This document shows positions 7,926 to 18,660 of a DNA stretch of 64,000 bases, piece by piece (position 1 is the first letter of the stretch; each line of letters begins with the position of its first letter). This DNA comes from Leptolyngbya boryana PCC 6306 (GTDB taxonomy: Bacteria; Cyanobacteriota; Cyanobacteriia; Leptolyngbyales; Leptolyngbyaceae): the NCBI RefSeq assembly GCF_000353285.1, contig NZ_KB731326.1, forward strand, positions 1 through 64,000. The letters run 5' to 3'. A program made the translations under genes and the position numbers. The notes beneath the pieces were generated by a model. That model was not told where the DNA came from. It ran no database searches and saw only the letters and a program-made list of their open reading frames with translations.

Positions 7926-8010
7926 TTTTGTACAAAAACACCAAAACATTCTAAGATTAAATCCATCTTCAGATTTGCAGTAAAGATAGCAGGAAAAATT
8001 TGTACAAATT
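7926..8010. promoter_or_regulatory. Two TTTGTACAAA palindromes upstream of a small gene
   Basis: TTTTGTACAAAA (7926-7937) and AATTTGTACAAATT (7997-8010) are perfect palindromes sharing the core TTTGTACAAA, with centres 72 bp apart. The second is flanked by AGGAA and TCCT, extending its symmetry. They lie between the end of the 3499-aa gene and the start of the 93-aa gene. Paired identical palindromes in a promoter gap are typical operator sites. The regulator is unknown. Confidence 0.55.
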
Positions 8011-8083
8011 CCTCCTGCGTTTGCGTCTCGAAGCGATTGAATACAGGGAGCGCTAAGCGCATCACAGACCGATGAAAGAGAAT

Positions 8084-11000
8084 TCATGAACTGTGCTCCG
8101 AGATCGCTGCACTTGCAGTTGTTCGATGCAACTTTTGCACCAGTTTATCAACTGTTGCGAATCGCTCAACATCTTTCTTCATGACTTTAGATCGGAGTGT
8201 TTCTCCATCCACTCGAACAATGTCACCCCGACCTTCTTTAATGTCTGTAATGGTCAGTTGGTTGCCAGAGCGCTGAATCCGATAGTTATCTTTTTGGAAC
8301 TCGTCTTTGCCAATCTGGTCAAGAAATCGGTGTGCTTGATCGACCAACGTTTTGACTTGCTGCCACTTCTGTTGGTCACGCTGCATTTGGCTTAAATCTT
8401 CTGTGGTTGCCTGACCAGTGCCTGTTTTCACCGCAATCCCGACTTCTTTAATTTTCTGCAAATGCTCAGGTGGACGACCAATTTCGAGGGCTTGTCTCCA
8501 CCACTGCCGCATCTGCTCTAGCGTCGGCGATGAATCATGTGCTTGTAGCATTGGTGCCAGTTGATTTGCTGCCTCTGGATTAATTGCGCTGATGGTCTCG
8601 ATCGCAACTTGACTTGCAAGAACTGTCTGAGTGGCAGGAGATAACGTTGATTGAACTTTAGGCTCGGTAACATCAGGCAACGTGATTTGCCGATCAATTT
8701 CTACAGTGTTTTGTGTTGCCGAATGCAGTTCTTCAGAACTTCTTCCAGTTCCTTGAGGACCCGTTTCCTCAGTCGGGTTTGTGCCTTCTTTGAGATTCGC
8801 AGGCGAAAGAACAGACGATTGTATCTCAGAATTCTGCGCGAGTGTAGTTTCTTCATTGACGGGAGTTGGAAGTGTGGCTGGGTCGTCCCAATCGGTGAAT
8901 TGGTCAGTCATTGCCCATTGGTCTAACGACAGTAGGGTTAATTGCTGCTCGTCGGGCTGCGCTGCTTCGCTAGAATTCTCTACAGACGTAAATAGTGTGG
9001 TTTGTGGCTCTAGATCTGATGCAGTAGATAGCGAAGCGGATTGCATGAATTCAACTAGACGATCGGGCGCGAGAATCGAGAGAATCGCTAATCGACGAAA
9101 CTCAACCGTTAAATCAACGCGATCGCGCTCTGGATAAATCGATTGAAACCGATCAATCAAAGCCTCACGCGCCTGATCTGACGCAAGTACAGATTCAAGT
9201 TCAATTTCAGGCTGACCATTAAGCCATCGCTCAAGGTTAGATTGAATGCGATCGCGCTCTTGGTCAAGTTGATGGAGAAACTGAGTGTGTCGGTCTTCGA
9301 TCACAAACTGAGCGAAAGCGCTGAGATTACTCAGATTCTTGTCCATCTCGCTCCACTCGTCAACGCTGACATAGCCGATGTAAACTTCACTCGGATACTC
9401 ATGCCAATTTGCCGTCGAACCAATGACCTCAACTTGCAAGAAGTCGTCGTTGCGGGGCGTAACGGTTGCTGTTAATACTCCCCACGTTGTTTCAATCGTT
9501 GCATAACCTGGAGTGAGAGTTTGGTGCTCTAACGGTATTTCATGGGCATGAGAATGCTGTTGCGCCCAAGCCTGTGATAGTTCAGATAATGCAGGTACAG
9601 TTGGAATTCCACCGAGTTCAGCAAATACGCGATCAGCATCAATGTTGCGAGTGGGAGCGAGATTTCGGAATTGGTCAAACGCGGCAGTGGCAATCGCGAT
9701 CGTGCGATCGATCTGCTCGCGCTGCTGTCCGCCCACTGCCTCGAATTCATAGCGACCGTTGGCGTTTATCTGTTGGTCATTCTGTTGTGCTGCGTCAATG
9801 CGTGTGACGATCTCAGCGAGCTGATTGAGATGATGGCGGATTTGATCGATCGCAGCCGCAGGTACTTTATCGCATTCTCGTTGTGGAGTCGATTGAACAA
9901 CAGTGGCTCGATGTTCTTGAAGTTTCGCTTCAGCGTTTTCAATTGACTTTGGCGTTGCTTCAACAAAGTAAATTGAAGCAACGCGCTGATCGGCGGTATC
10001 GCAAATGTTGATGTAGGGATAAACTTCGCCTTCGGTTTTTGCCCAGTTCGATCGATGAAATCGGTACTCAGAATAGCGTGCTTGCAAATCCTGTAACAGT
10101 GGTTCAATCGCATTGATTTTTGCTTCGACATACGATCGACGAATTTCAGAAGCCTCTTGAACTAGGCGCAAAGCCAAAGTGCTTCCATCGACATGAGCAT
10201 TTTCGTCTGTCGTCAGATTGCGAAGAACCTGTTGCCCTTGGTTTGTTGCAACCGCTTCCTTGAGTGCTTGCAGTGAAAGTTTAACGGTTTTGCGATCGAG
10301 GGTATCTGGCAGGGTTAAAGTCTGCTTAATGCGAGTTTGAATCTGAGTGAAGCGCTCTAACGCAGTTTTTTCTCCACGACCATACGTTTTGGTATTTGCC
10401 TGAACAAACGCCTCCCATTCTTGCTGCTCGGCGCTGGGTGTAGATATGTTGAGTGACGACTGTGAAAATTGCGTTCCTCGACAGTCATCATCAAGCAACG
10501 CTGTGACCGCAGCTTCGATTTGTTGAGCAGGCAGCGCAGTAGACACAATGCGGCTTAAATTGTCTCTCAGTTCTGCACGAGAATACTGATGCTGTTGAGC
10601 GAATGTTTCTGCGATCGCTGCAATTTCTTCCCGATTGAAAACAACAATGCCGCCTTCATATCTGAGCGTGGGCTGATCCACGCTCAGTAGGGGCATCTCC
10701 TCCGGAGCTAGAAGCACGATCGGGAATATGTCGCGATCATGCTTTCCGTGAGCAACGACCACTTCCTGTTGAAATTGCAGCTGTTGCACCACTTGATCAA
10801 GTCTTGACTTTGGGAATCGGCTAAACGGAACTTCTAAATCTTCAACCTCCATTGTTCGTATCTGTCCGCCTGTCAATCGAGCTACAGATGTTGCAATCTC
10901 ACCGAAACACTCATAGCAGCCGAGCGCTGGATTTTGAATGAGTACGATCGCATCCGGAGTGGCAATCTTCTCCTCAAGATAGTGATTGAGCGGAAACGGC

Positions 11001-14000
11001 AATATCTCGATTTTCCGCAGTGCCTCAAGGATGTTGTCTTCGAGCACGATCGAGGTTACTTCTGCGACCGGATCTGTGACAGTCGCATCTTGTTTCACGC
11101 CAGTCGAGTAGCCTAGATTGCGGAGCTTTTCAATAAACTCAGCCAGTTGATGAGGCGTGGGATTGTTATCTTTATCGGTCAACCTGCCGATCGTCACCCG
11201 TTCGCGAGTTTCCTTGCTAAACGCATCAATTACAATCCCAACGGTGCTGAGGCGTTGCTCGAAGCGCAGTGCTGGAAACTCTGCTCTAAGCGCTGGAAAT
11301 GGTTCAGTAGCACGCAGTATTTCATGACGTTCGATTTGCTGCTGTGCGTTAGCATAAGCCACATTTCCAAACTGCGAAACATTGACATGAGCGGCAAGCG
11401 CTCCATCAGGATCATATACAAACAGCGTAATGTCAGAATAGCGATCCAATCTACTGCGATTTTGATCAAAGGTATAGCTAGGATAACGATTTTGAAGTTC
11501 AGCCAGTGTGGTCGCTGGCTGAACGCGCTCGGAAATCGCATCATTTGTATTTGCACTTTCGGTCAGAGGGGCTGAACTCGTGATTCCGATACTGTTTTGC
11601 CACGCCTCGCGTAGCTGTTGTCGAACCGCTGCTTGTTCCGTTGGAAGCAGTAGATGGCGATGGTAGCGCTGATTCTGATCGGGATTCTCCCTGAGCCAAT
11701 CACTCAGGATCTGATCAAATCGCTGCTCAAAAACGGCTTGCGCGGTTTCTAAGTCTGGTGCTCCTGCTAAAACGCTTGACTGCATACCAAGCACAGGGTC
11801 ATTCAACATAAACTCACGCAGTCGATCAAACGACTGTGAAAACACTTGGTTTCGATCAGCAGTATAGATGAGCCGTGCTACTTGACGAGCGATGTCAGAC
11901 CCTCTAATCCCTTGTGCCGTTGCCCACGGCTTAGGCGGAGACCAGTCCAAAGTTTCAATCAATCGTTCGATGCGGTCTAGAATTGGCTCAACCTCCGGGC
12001 TATAAGGTAATGCTGCCGGATTAAAATCTAGGAACGCATCTTTATCGGCAACGCTTTTAACTACGTCTGCACAGTCTTCGCGCCATGCTGCTGCAAGCTG
12101 CTGCTCAAGCTCGGTTAACTCTTCTGTCAATGGCAGTACAGCGTTACTGTCGTCTCCTGCAAGAAAACGATAAAGTCGATCTAATGCGACTTGCTGAGGG
12201 GTTTGCTCAAACGCTATGACTGGCACTTGCTGATGTGCTTTGGCAGCAATCTCTCTCTCGCCCGCGCTTGCCGTTTCAGCCGACTGAATCACTGCTTCGC
12301 TGACGATCGATAGCTCGTTGAGGCGATTCGCCCCTAAAACAGCACTGTTATCGACCAGTTCCTCGATCGCCATTGATCGCGCATTTGGTTCACCTGGCAG
12401 AAATACGACAAAATCTTCGCTTTCGATTTCGGCTCGCAGTCGTCTGAGATGGGTTTGATCAAAAACAGTCGCGCTCGGCTGATTGTCCATATCTTCAACG
12501 GAAAATACTGGACGCGCAAGCGATTCTGAAATATCAATCACACTGATAAAGTCATAAAATCGTCTGCTACCTGGAACAAGCATCCGTCCTGACTCGAAAA
12601 CATAGTCAAGACCATCGATTTCGACTTGTCGGGACAGCACAGTATTTATGTCACGTCCCAGCAGACTGCGGATTGAATTTGCGAGCCGCAGTGCAATTGC
12701 TTCTGGGCGCGATCGCTCATAAGCGGCTTGGGTAGCTTCGACAAAGCCACCGTCGTACAATGCCCGAATCAGGGACATTGCAAATGCACGATCCGGGCTT
12801 CGCACCACTTGACCTGTGGGAAGTGGCGATGCGACTTCAACAAAGCGGAGGTGTCCTGTCGGTTCAATTTGGAACACTGCTTCGCTATCTAAGATAAAAT
12901 CACCATCAATCTCTCGACAGCGTGTGAACGACAAGCGATTTTCCTGACATTGAATTGCTAGAGGTTGATAAGTTTCGTGATCCACACCAAGCTCAAACTG
13001 ATCGCCCTCTAAAATTGCTTCTGCAATTCCAGAGTCGTATAAAAATCTTGTAGCTTGTTTCTCTAATAGCGACAGTTGCTCGCGGGGAATCTGAAGTGAT
13101 TCTGGCGGCTCGATCGCTGTACTTTCTGAAACAGTTGGAACCGGAAGATCGATCGAAGTGGGATTGTTCGGTTGGCTTCTTGACGAACGGCGTGGAGAAC
13201 TTGTCGCAGCCTCATTTTCCTCTCCTGGATTGCTTTCTAGATTGTCTAACTGCTCTGATTCTTGCTCAGGTGCTGTTATATCCGATGGCGCGATTTCAGA
13301 CTCAATGTTTGCAGATCTAGTTGCTTGAGGTCGTTCACTGCTGCGAGTAACTTGAGGTGCGGCAATCGTTCCATTGCGTTCTAGCGCTTTTGCCAAAACC
13401 GCTCTTAATTGTGCCCACTCTCGATACACGGGTGGATTTTGGGCAGCGGGTAAGGGTAGCGCGGATTTGCCTCGCCCCTCGATGACCACGACATCAACGG
13501 GAAATGAAGTGCCTTGCTTGCCGTAGAGATCTCCTGAAACAGTAAAGTGCTGCGTGACATTGTAGTTGTTGTACAGCGTAAAAAAGAAGGCTCGCTTGTC
13601 ACTGCCGTTGTAGGCTTTGGAAGGATTCCTACCAACTTTTTGATCCATTGGCGCACCAAGGACTAGCACGGCTCGACCTTGATCGTTCATTGCGCTTAAG
13701 GATTTAAACGCGATCGCGTGATCCATTTGAGTGGTCGGATAAGCACGAGTTCCCGGTGCTGGGTTATTGCCTAAATCAACCTCCCACTGTTTCGGGCTTC
13801 CCGTGTGATCATCGGATTTGCCGAACGGAGGATTTGCGACTACTACGTCTACCTGAGTCGGTAATCTAAATTCGGTCGCATCACGCTCGGTGACTTCGTA
13901 CCCTTGACTTCGTAGCCGTTCTGCGCGGCTTGAATCAATTTCATTTGCCAACACTTGCGTCGATCGCGTCGTTGCCGTCAACAAGGCACCGTTTCCGGCT

Positions 14001-17000
14001 GTCGGTTCCCAAACCGTCTGAGCTATCTGAATTTGAGCTAATTCCTGCACCAGTAACCCCAATGGAACCGGAGTACTATACTGCTGCAACAAAATACTAT
14101 CGCTGGTTCGAGCAGAGAGATTCGGTTGCCGCTCGTAGAGTTCAACCAAAGCATCAAAGGCAGCCAAGGGATTTGCACGATGGGCTTCGGCAAGCTGCTT
14201 TGCTTGCTGCACGATGCCGCTCTCGATACATTCTTCGATCGTGCGATCAAGAAAATTCGTGCTGCGTCCTAACTGCTCTAGTTGTTCAATGCCAAACTGC
14301 CGAGCCTGCCGGATATCTTGAAACTGACTGCCGTTCGCGAAATGCTGTTGATAAGCGTCGATGAGTACGTCAATGTCGGACCGTTCATCGTCGATTTCGT
14401 CGATCGACTCTGCAATGAGGGTCGAGTTTTTCAGACGATGCTGTTCGATTTCAGCGCGAATTTGCTCAACTGGAATTTGAAATTCAGCCATGCCTAAGTC
14501 ATCGTTGCTAATGGCTGCAAATGTTTTTAACTCCTGTCCGGTTACTTCGCGAGCGCGTTCCTTGAACGCGCTCTGAGTCACTTGTAGCGGTGTGCCTGTC
14601 TGGGATAGAAGCTTGACAAAAGCTTCTAAATTTTCATCGGGAACAAAGGCTTTCATTTTGTCGGAGTGCTTTGCAAATCCTGGTTTGCCCTCGCGGTTCA
14701 GTGTGCATTTCAGTAGCTCGACATCGGTATAGTAGTGTCCACCGCCGCGACGAGACGCGCTAACTGCGACTTCCACTCCGGCTCTGCGCGTATTATCGTC
14801 CATGATCCGGCTGGTTTTTTGCAGCGTTAAGTTGTCCGGGGTTCGTAACACCGCTCCTTCACTGATGAGTTGTCGAGCTTGAGCAAAATTGGCGACCACG
14901 ATCGGGGCTGAGGCAAGCTCTTTTTCAACGTTTGATTCTCTTGGTAGCAGAATGCCTTGACGAACGACACCCTGAGCCGTAGTAAAGCTAACGTACTTCC
15001 CCCCGTTTTTGGCGTTGAGCAAATTGCCCGTTAGCATTTCGCGCAGTTCATGCGTCTCAGATTGTGCTCGATCAAATAGCGCTGGCACAGGCAATAGTTC
15101 AATATCTCCGGTGTTTGGATCGGCTCTTAAGCCAAAATCCATTGGTTGCAGCGTGATGCGTCCAGATGGGGGCAGTACGTCACCGATCGTGAGAGTCAGT
15201 TCACGACTGCTATCGACAACCGCGATCGTCAGTTTCCAAGCGCTCCCCGCAACCGGAGATTTCACGCCTTCGTTGCGCTGACAATCGAGCATAATTCCGA
15301 GCATTGCTCCGTTCGATGTCCGAATCGAAACTGACTGCCCTGGCGAATAATCCGAAATCAACGCTCTGACCGATTTCCAGCGGGTTTCAATGTCTTGTTT
15401 GCGCGATCTCAGCGTTGCTTGATCCTGCTCAATTTTTTCTAGCTTCTTCAGTTTCGACTCAACTTTTTTTAATTCAGCTTGTTTCTGTTTAATCTCCTGA
15501 TTTACTGCCTTGTCCACTGGCTCGTCTTTCTGTTCAGAAAGTGCCTTAATGTCCGAGTCTAACTGTGTGCGATCTCGAAGCAGTCCTGCTTTTGGCAACA
15601 GTCGTTGAGCCAACTGATCGAGTTTTTGCTCGTAGTCTTGTAGCTGCTGCGTAACTCGCTCGTCAGCGTCATCAAGCCGCGTCGCGACTTGCTCACCTGC
15701 GGCTTCACGCAGTGCTGATCCAGCAGCAAAGTCGTCGGGCTGCACGGGCATGTCGTCGAGGTTTAAGCGAGAGCGAATCTCGTCGCGAATCTGTTCGCTG
15801 GAATATGGTTTTCGCAGTGCTTTAATTAACATTCGCTCGACAGTAACGGCTCCGCCAAACAGGTGTGAAGTTGATTGGGCTTCGATGAGTTCCAATCTTT
15901 CCTGTGTCCGTGCTTCGAGATTCAATGTCTTTTGTTCGAGCGGAGATTCGCCGAGCGCTTCTTGCTGAGTAATGTAGGCATTGAAGCGCTCGGTCAAGGT
16001 TGCGAACAATCGTCCTTGCTCTTCGAGCGGCAGAAAGATGGCGCGTCCAGTCACTTTTTTTGCAGCACCGTCATTCGTTTCAGAGTTGACTAGCGGATAA
16101 TCGAGTGCTTGGTTCAATTCGTCATCATCTTTCAGCAGTTGAGCCGCAACCGTGTCGCCTGCTGAGTTCGAGAAGCTTGGACCGTCGAACGATTGGGCGG
16201 ATTGGCGATTTCCAGTTGTATTCGCATTGAGCGAATCCATTTTGCGGTTAATTTCAGATACGATGCGCTGAACATATGGAATCCCTTCGGCTATGATTAG
16301 CTCAGATCGAGGCAGTCCAAACGCGCCCGGAATGTCGTAACGCTCTGTGACTCTTCCCCAAGTTGGTCGTCCAGACTCGATTTGATCGGGCGAATGCTTC
16401 GCTGGGTTAAGCTGTCCGGTGCGATTCGCTCGTCCTAAGAATTGCACAAATTTATTCACATCCGGGTGCGCTTGTCCGACAATCAAAACCCGCTGTCGCT
16501 GATCTTGAAACGTTCGACTCGCATGAGCGCTCCATCCGGTTGTAATGTTTGTGATCAATGCGTCAGACGTGCCATTGTTGAAAGCGGCTTTCGCATCAGT
16601 GCGAACCTGTACATCGCTTGCATTTACGGTTTTCAGCCGAGGCGTGCCGCTACTGTAGTCCAAGCCCAAACTTCGCCCGGACATCTCAGCAATCGAGTAG
16701 CCGCGTTGGGCAATGCGGTGCAGAATGTCGTCGATCGGTGAAATTGGAATGCCTGACCAATCGAGTGCTTCGACTCGCCGCTGAATTTGATTCACGATTT
16801 CGATCGCGCCAACCCCCAACTCATCGTCGGTCATGCGGTAGCGACTTTTTTCGCCGTAAGCATCCCCGATCGTCACCCAGCGACACTTTTCAAGCTGCCG
16901 CAACAGTAAATCCCCAACATTGAGACCAATCTCCGGATTGGTAGCAATCCAGGCTTGATACTCGCTCTTTGCCGCAGCGACGATCGCTCCAAGATATTGA

Positions 17001-18583
17001 CTCTGAAAAATCTCTTCCCAAATATCCGGGGCGACATCGGGATGCTCAACGCGAATGAGATCGAAATGTTGCTCCCGATAGTCCGCTTTGATGGCTTCAA
17101 AAATTTCATCATATTGAGCGTCTAGGTAAAACTCTAGCGCTGACTGCATTGTATTGTAGAAGCCGACGATCGGTTTTCGTCCGGCTTCAATTTCAGAGAT
17201 CGCTTTGTTGGCAATGCTTTCACTCGACAGCGCGAATAGAAGTTGCTGAGCAAAGTTGTAGGCAGTGCTGCTAAACAAGGTACTCGTAACTGAAGCTTCA
17301 CCTGCACTTGCATCAACAGCTTTGACTCGTTCAGCACGAACGTAGGCGGCTTCTTCGAGGGTGTGAATTGCAAGCCGCTTGGCGCGATCGAACTCAACAA
17401 TCAGCCGCATTACCTCGATCGACTGTTGAAACTTGGTGAGATTCACCGTGACTAACGTATTGGTGAACTCGACCCCCTCCATGCTTTTCTCTAATCGAAC
17501 GAGTTCCCCCGCCATTGCAAGCTTAGAGGTGAAATCTTGTTGGGCGGGAGTACCCTGCCGAACGAGTGTCGAAGCTAACGCCTCAGCAGATAATCCTGTT
17601 TGCTGAATCTCACTTTTCGGGTAGAGTAATCGAGCCAGAACATATGGATCTTTGAACGCAGTTGCAGATAATAGTGCATAGTTACGACTGTTTGGCAAAA
17701 CAACTTCAGTGAGAAAGCCAGATGTACTCCGAATGTCACCACCAGCCGCTTGCTGTCTTTTTTGACTTGCGTTCAACTCAGGTTGTGGTCCTGATGCACC
17801 GCCGCCCAAATCACACTCATCGAGAATAAACGTTGCAGCAGGCGCGATCGCTTCGATAAACTGACGACGAATCGAGCCTTTCTCTTTCAGTTGATCGTAG
17901 GTTGTGAATACTACGTTATAGTCACCGATCTTTCCCGTTTTATGAAATTCATTGATTAGCCGTCGCATTTCTCGCGATCGCTCGGCTGATCCTCCAGTGC
18001 GGATAAATCCTAGCGTTTGACCATCTGGGGCTTTTAGCTCTAAATCTAAGCCTGCATTTGTAAAGAAAGGACGAATGCGGTCTTTGATTCCCGTATCCAC
18101 CATATCGCGCCCCAGCATATCCACGTATAGCTCTGGCTTAGCAGTGAGAAAAACCGCAATTTGCTGATTCTGGCTTGCCGTCTGCGCGGTCTCAATGATT
18201 TGAGCGATCGCTTGCTCTTTTTCTGATTCAGAGAGCTGCGATACGTCAGGCAGTGCGATCGGTGCGATCACACTTTGAATTAATCCACAAACAATCCGCC
18301 CTTTGCCTGTGCCTGTATCGTTACCGATGAGCGTAACCTTGCCACGCTCTAGATTGAGGTAGGTAATCGCTAAGGTATCAATCTGTTCAGCAGCATATCG
18401 ATCGTGTAACGTTTCACGATCGATTCCTAGTTTGGTCGCGACATAAGTATCCACATTTAACCCAGTGACTTGCTCCACGCGATCAAGGCTTAGTGCTAGT
18501 GCTGTGGTCATGTTGGTTGGTGTAACCGTGTCGATACCTGTTCCTCGACTGCGTGGAGCGTATTGAGATTGTAGGGCAACCAT
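8084..18583 (-). CDS. Giant polyvalent protein: Strawberry-notch-like helicase plus N6-adenine methylase (DarB-like)
   Basis: 3499 aa. Residues about 25-760 form an SF2 helicase of the Strawberry-notch type: Walker A NDTGTGKGR near 88-96, DECD at 255-258, ALLSATAF as motif III, and QFLGRANRTGQ as motif VI. A coiled coil follows near 1030-1070. A class I methyltransferase comes next: EPTAGNGALL near 1528 binds SAM and VVANPPFG near 1586 is the N6-adenine motif. The remaining 1800 residues have no recognised domain but contain repeated units and end in a module shared with three other proteins here. The architecture matches phage P1 DarB and the polyvalent proteins of conjugative elements, which accompany DNA and protect it from restriction. 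Delivery through the T4SS is inference. Confidence 0.85.
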   Translation of the reverse strand: MVALQSQYAPRSRGTGIDTVTPTNMTTALALSLDRVEQVTGLNVDTYVATKLGIDRETLHDRYAAEQIDTLAITYLNLERGKVTLIGNDTGTGKGRIVCGLIQSVIAPIALPDVSQLSESEKEQAIAQIIETAQTASQNQQIAVFLTAKPELYVDMLGRDMVDTGIKDRIRPFFTNAGLDLELKAPDGQTLGFIRTGGSAERSREMRRLINEFHKTGKIGDYNVVFTTYDQLKEKGSIRRQFIEAIAPAATFILDECDLGGGASGPQPELNASQKRQQAAGGDIRSTSGFLTEVVLPNSRNYALLSATAFKDPYVLARLLYPKSEIQQTGLSAEALASTLVRQGTPAQQDFTSKLAMAGELVRLEKSMEGVEFTNTLVTVNLTKFQQSIEVMRLIVEFDRAKRLAIHTLEEAAYVRAERVKAVDASAGEASVTSTLFSSTAYNFAQQLLFALSSESIANKAISEIEAGRKPIVGFYNTMQSALEFYLDAQYDEIFEAIKADYREQHFDLIRVEHPDVAPDIWEEIFQSQYLGAIVAAAKSEYQAWIATNPEIGLNVGDLLLRQLEKCRWVTIGDAYGEKSRYRMTDDELGVGAIEIVNQIQRRVEALDWSGIPISPIDDILHRIAQRGYSIAEMSGRSLGLDYSSGTPRLKTVNASDVQVRTDAKAAFNNGTSDALITNITTGWSAHASRTFQDQRQRVLIVGQAHPDVNKFVQFLGRANRTGQLNPAKHSPDQIESGRPTWGRVTERYDIPGAFGLPRSELIIAEGIPYVQRIVSEINRKMDSLNANTTGNRQSAQSFDGPSFSNSAGDTVAAQLLKDDDELNQALDYPLVNSETNDGAAKKVTGRAIFLPLEEQGRLFATLTERFNAYITQQEALGESPLEQKTLNLEARTQERLELIEAQSTSHLFGGAVTVERMLIKALRKPYSSEQIRDEIRSRLNLDDMPVQPDDFAAGSALREAAGEQVATRLDDADERVTQQLQDYEQKLDQLAQRLLPKAGLLRDRTQLDSDIKALSEQKDEPVDKAVNQEIKQKQAELKKVESKLKKLEKIEQDQATLRSRKQDIETRWKSVRALISDYSPGQSVSIRTSNGAMLGIMLDCQRNEGVKSPVAGSAWKLTIAVVDSSRELTLTIGDVLPPSGRITLQPMDFGLRADPNTGDIELLPVPALFDRAQSETHELREMLTGNLLNAKNGGKYVSFTTAQGVVRQGILLPRESNVEKELASAPIVVANFAQARQLISEGAVLRTPDNLTLQKTSRIMDDNTRRAGVEVAVSASRRGGGHYYTDVELLKCTLNREGKPGFAKHSDKMKAFVPDENLEAFVKLLSQTGTPLQVTQSAFKERAREVTGQELKTFAAISNDDLGMAEFQIPVEQIRAEIEQHRLKNSTLIAESIDEIDDERSDIDVLIDAYQQHFANGSQFQDIRQARQFGIEQLEQLGRSTNFLDRTIEECIESGIVQQAKQLAEAHRANPLAAFDALVELYERQPNLSARTSDSILLQQYSTPVPLGLLVQELAQIQIAQTVWEPTAGNGALLTATTRSTQVLANEIDSSRAERLRSQGYEVTERDATEFRLPTQVDVVVANPPFGKSDDHTGSPKQWEVDLGNNPAPGTRAYPTTQMDHAIAFKSLSAMNDQGRAVLVLGAPMDQKVGRNPSKAYNGSDKRAFFFTLYNNYNVTQHFTVSGDLYGKQGTSFPVDVVVIEGRGKSALPLPAAQNPPVYREWAQLRAVLAKALERNGTIAAPQVTRSSERPQATRSANIESEIAPSDITAPEQESEQLDNLESNPGEENEAATSSPRRSSRSQPNNPTSIDLPVPTVSESTAIEPPESLQIPREQLSLLEKQATRFLYDSGIAEAILEGDQFELGVDHETYQPLAIQCQENRLSFTRCREIDGDFILDSEAVFQIEPTGHLRFVEVASPLPTGQVVRSPDRAFAMSLIRALYDGGFVEATQAAYERSRPEAIALRLANSIRSLLGRDINTVLSRQVEIDGLDYVFESGRMLVPGSRRFYDFISVIDISESLARPVFSVEDMDNQPSATVFDQTHLRRLRAEIESEDFVVFLPGEPNARSMAIEELVDNSAVLGANRLNELSIVSEAVIQSAETASAGEREIAAKAHQQVPVIAFEQTPQQVALDRLYRFLAGDDSNAVLPLTEELTELEQQLAAAWREDCADVVKSVADKDAFLDFNPAALPYSPEVEPILDRIERLIETLDWSPPKPWATAQGIRGSDIARQVARLIYTADRNQVFSQSFDRLREFMLNDPVLGMQSSVLAGAPDLETAQAVFEQRFDQILSDWLRENPDQNQRYHRHLLLPTEQAAVRQQLREAWQNSIGITSSAPLTESANTNDAISERVQPATTLAELQNRYPSYTFDQNRSRLDRYSDITLFVYDPDGALAAHVNVSQFGNVAYANAQQQIERHEILRATEPFPALRAEFPALRFEQRLSTVGIVIDAFSKETRERVTIGRLTDKDNNPTPHQLAEFIEKLRNLGYSTGVKQDATVTDPVAEVTSIVLEDNILEALRKIEILPFPLNHYLEEKIATPDAIVLIQNPALGCYECFGEIATSVARLTGGQIRTMEVEDLEVPFSRFPKSRLDQVVQQLQFQQEVVVAHGKHDRDIFPIVLLAPEEMPLLSVDQPTLRYEGGIVVFNREEIAAIAETFAQQHQYSRAELRDNLSRIVSTALPAQQIEAAVTALLDDDCRGTQFSQSSLNISTPSAEQQEWEAFVQANTKTYGRGEKTALERFTQIQTRIKQTLTLPDTLDRKTVKLSLQALKEAVATNQGQQVLRNLTTDENAHVDGSTLALRLVQEASEIRRSYVEAKINAIEPLLQDLQARYSEYRFHRSNWAKTEGEVYPYINICDTADQRVASIYFVEATPKSIENAEAKLQEHRATVVQSTPQRECDKVPAAAIDQIRHHLNQLAEIVTRIDAAQQNDQQINANGRYEFEAVGGQQREQIDRTIAIATAAFDQFRNLAPTRNIDADRVFAELGGIPTVPALSELSQAWAQQHSHAHEIPLEHQTLTPGYATIETTWGVLTATVTPRNDDFLQVEVIGSTANWHEYPSEVYIGYVSVDEWSEMDKNLSNLSAFAQFVIEDRHTQFLHQLDQERDRIQSNLERWLNGQPEIELESVLASDQAREALIDRFQSIYPERDRVDLTVEFRRLAILSILAPDRLVEFMQSASLSTASDLEPQTTLFTSVENSSEAAQPDEQQLTLLSLDQWAMTDQFTDWDDPATLPTPVNEETTLAQNSEIQSSVLSPANLKEGTNPTEETGPQGTGRSSEELHSATQNTVEIDRQITLPDVTEPKVQSTLSPATQTVLASQVAIETISAINPEAANQLAPMLQAHDSSPTLEQMRQWWRQALEIGRPPEHLQKIKEVGIAVKTGTGQATTEDLSQMQRDQQKWQQVKTLVDQAHRFLDQIGKDEFQKDNYRIQRSGNQLTITDIKEGRGDIVRVDGETLRSKVMKKDVERFATVDKLVQKLHRTTASAAISEHSS

Positions 18584-18660
18584 AATAAATCAACCTAAAC
18601 GAAGAACGAGCTAGATCACAGTAGCTAGCTTGTAAATACAGGGACTGAACGGATAGATTG

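Noticed and set aside
9242-17112. Many open frames of 60-140 codons on both strands inside the giant gene
   Set aside because: They are shadows of the 3499-aa frame and lack coherent composition or start signals.
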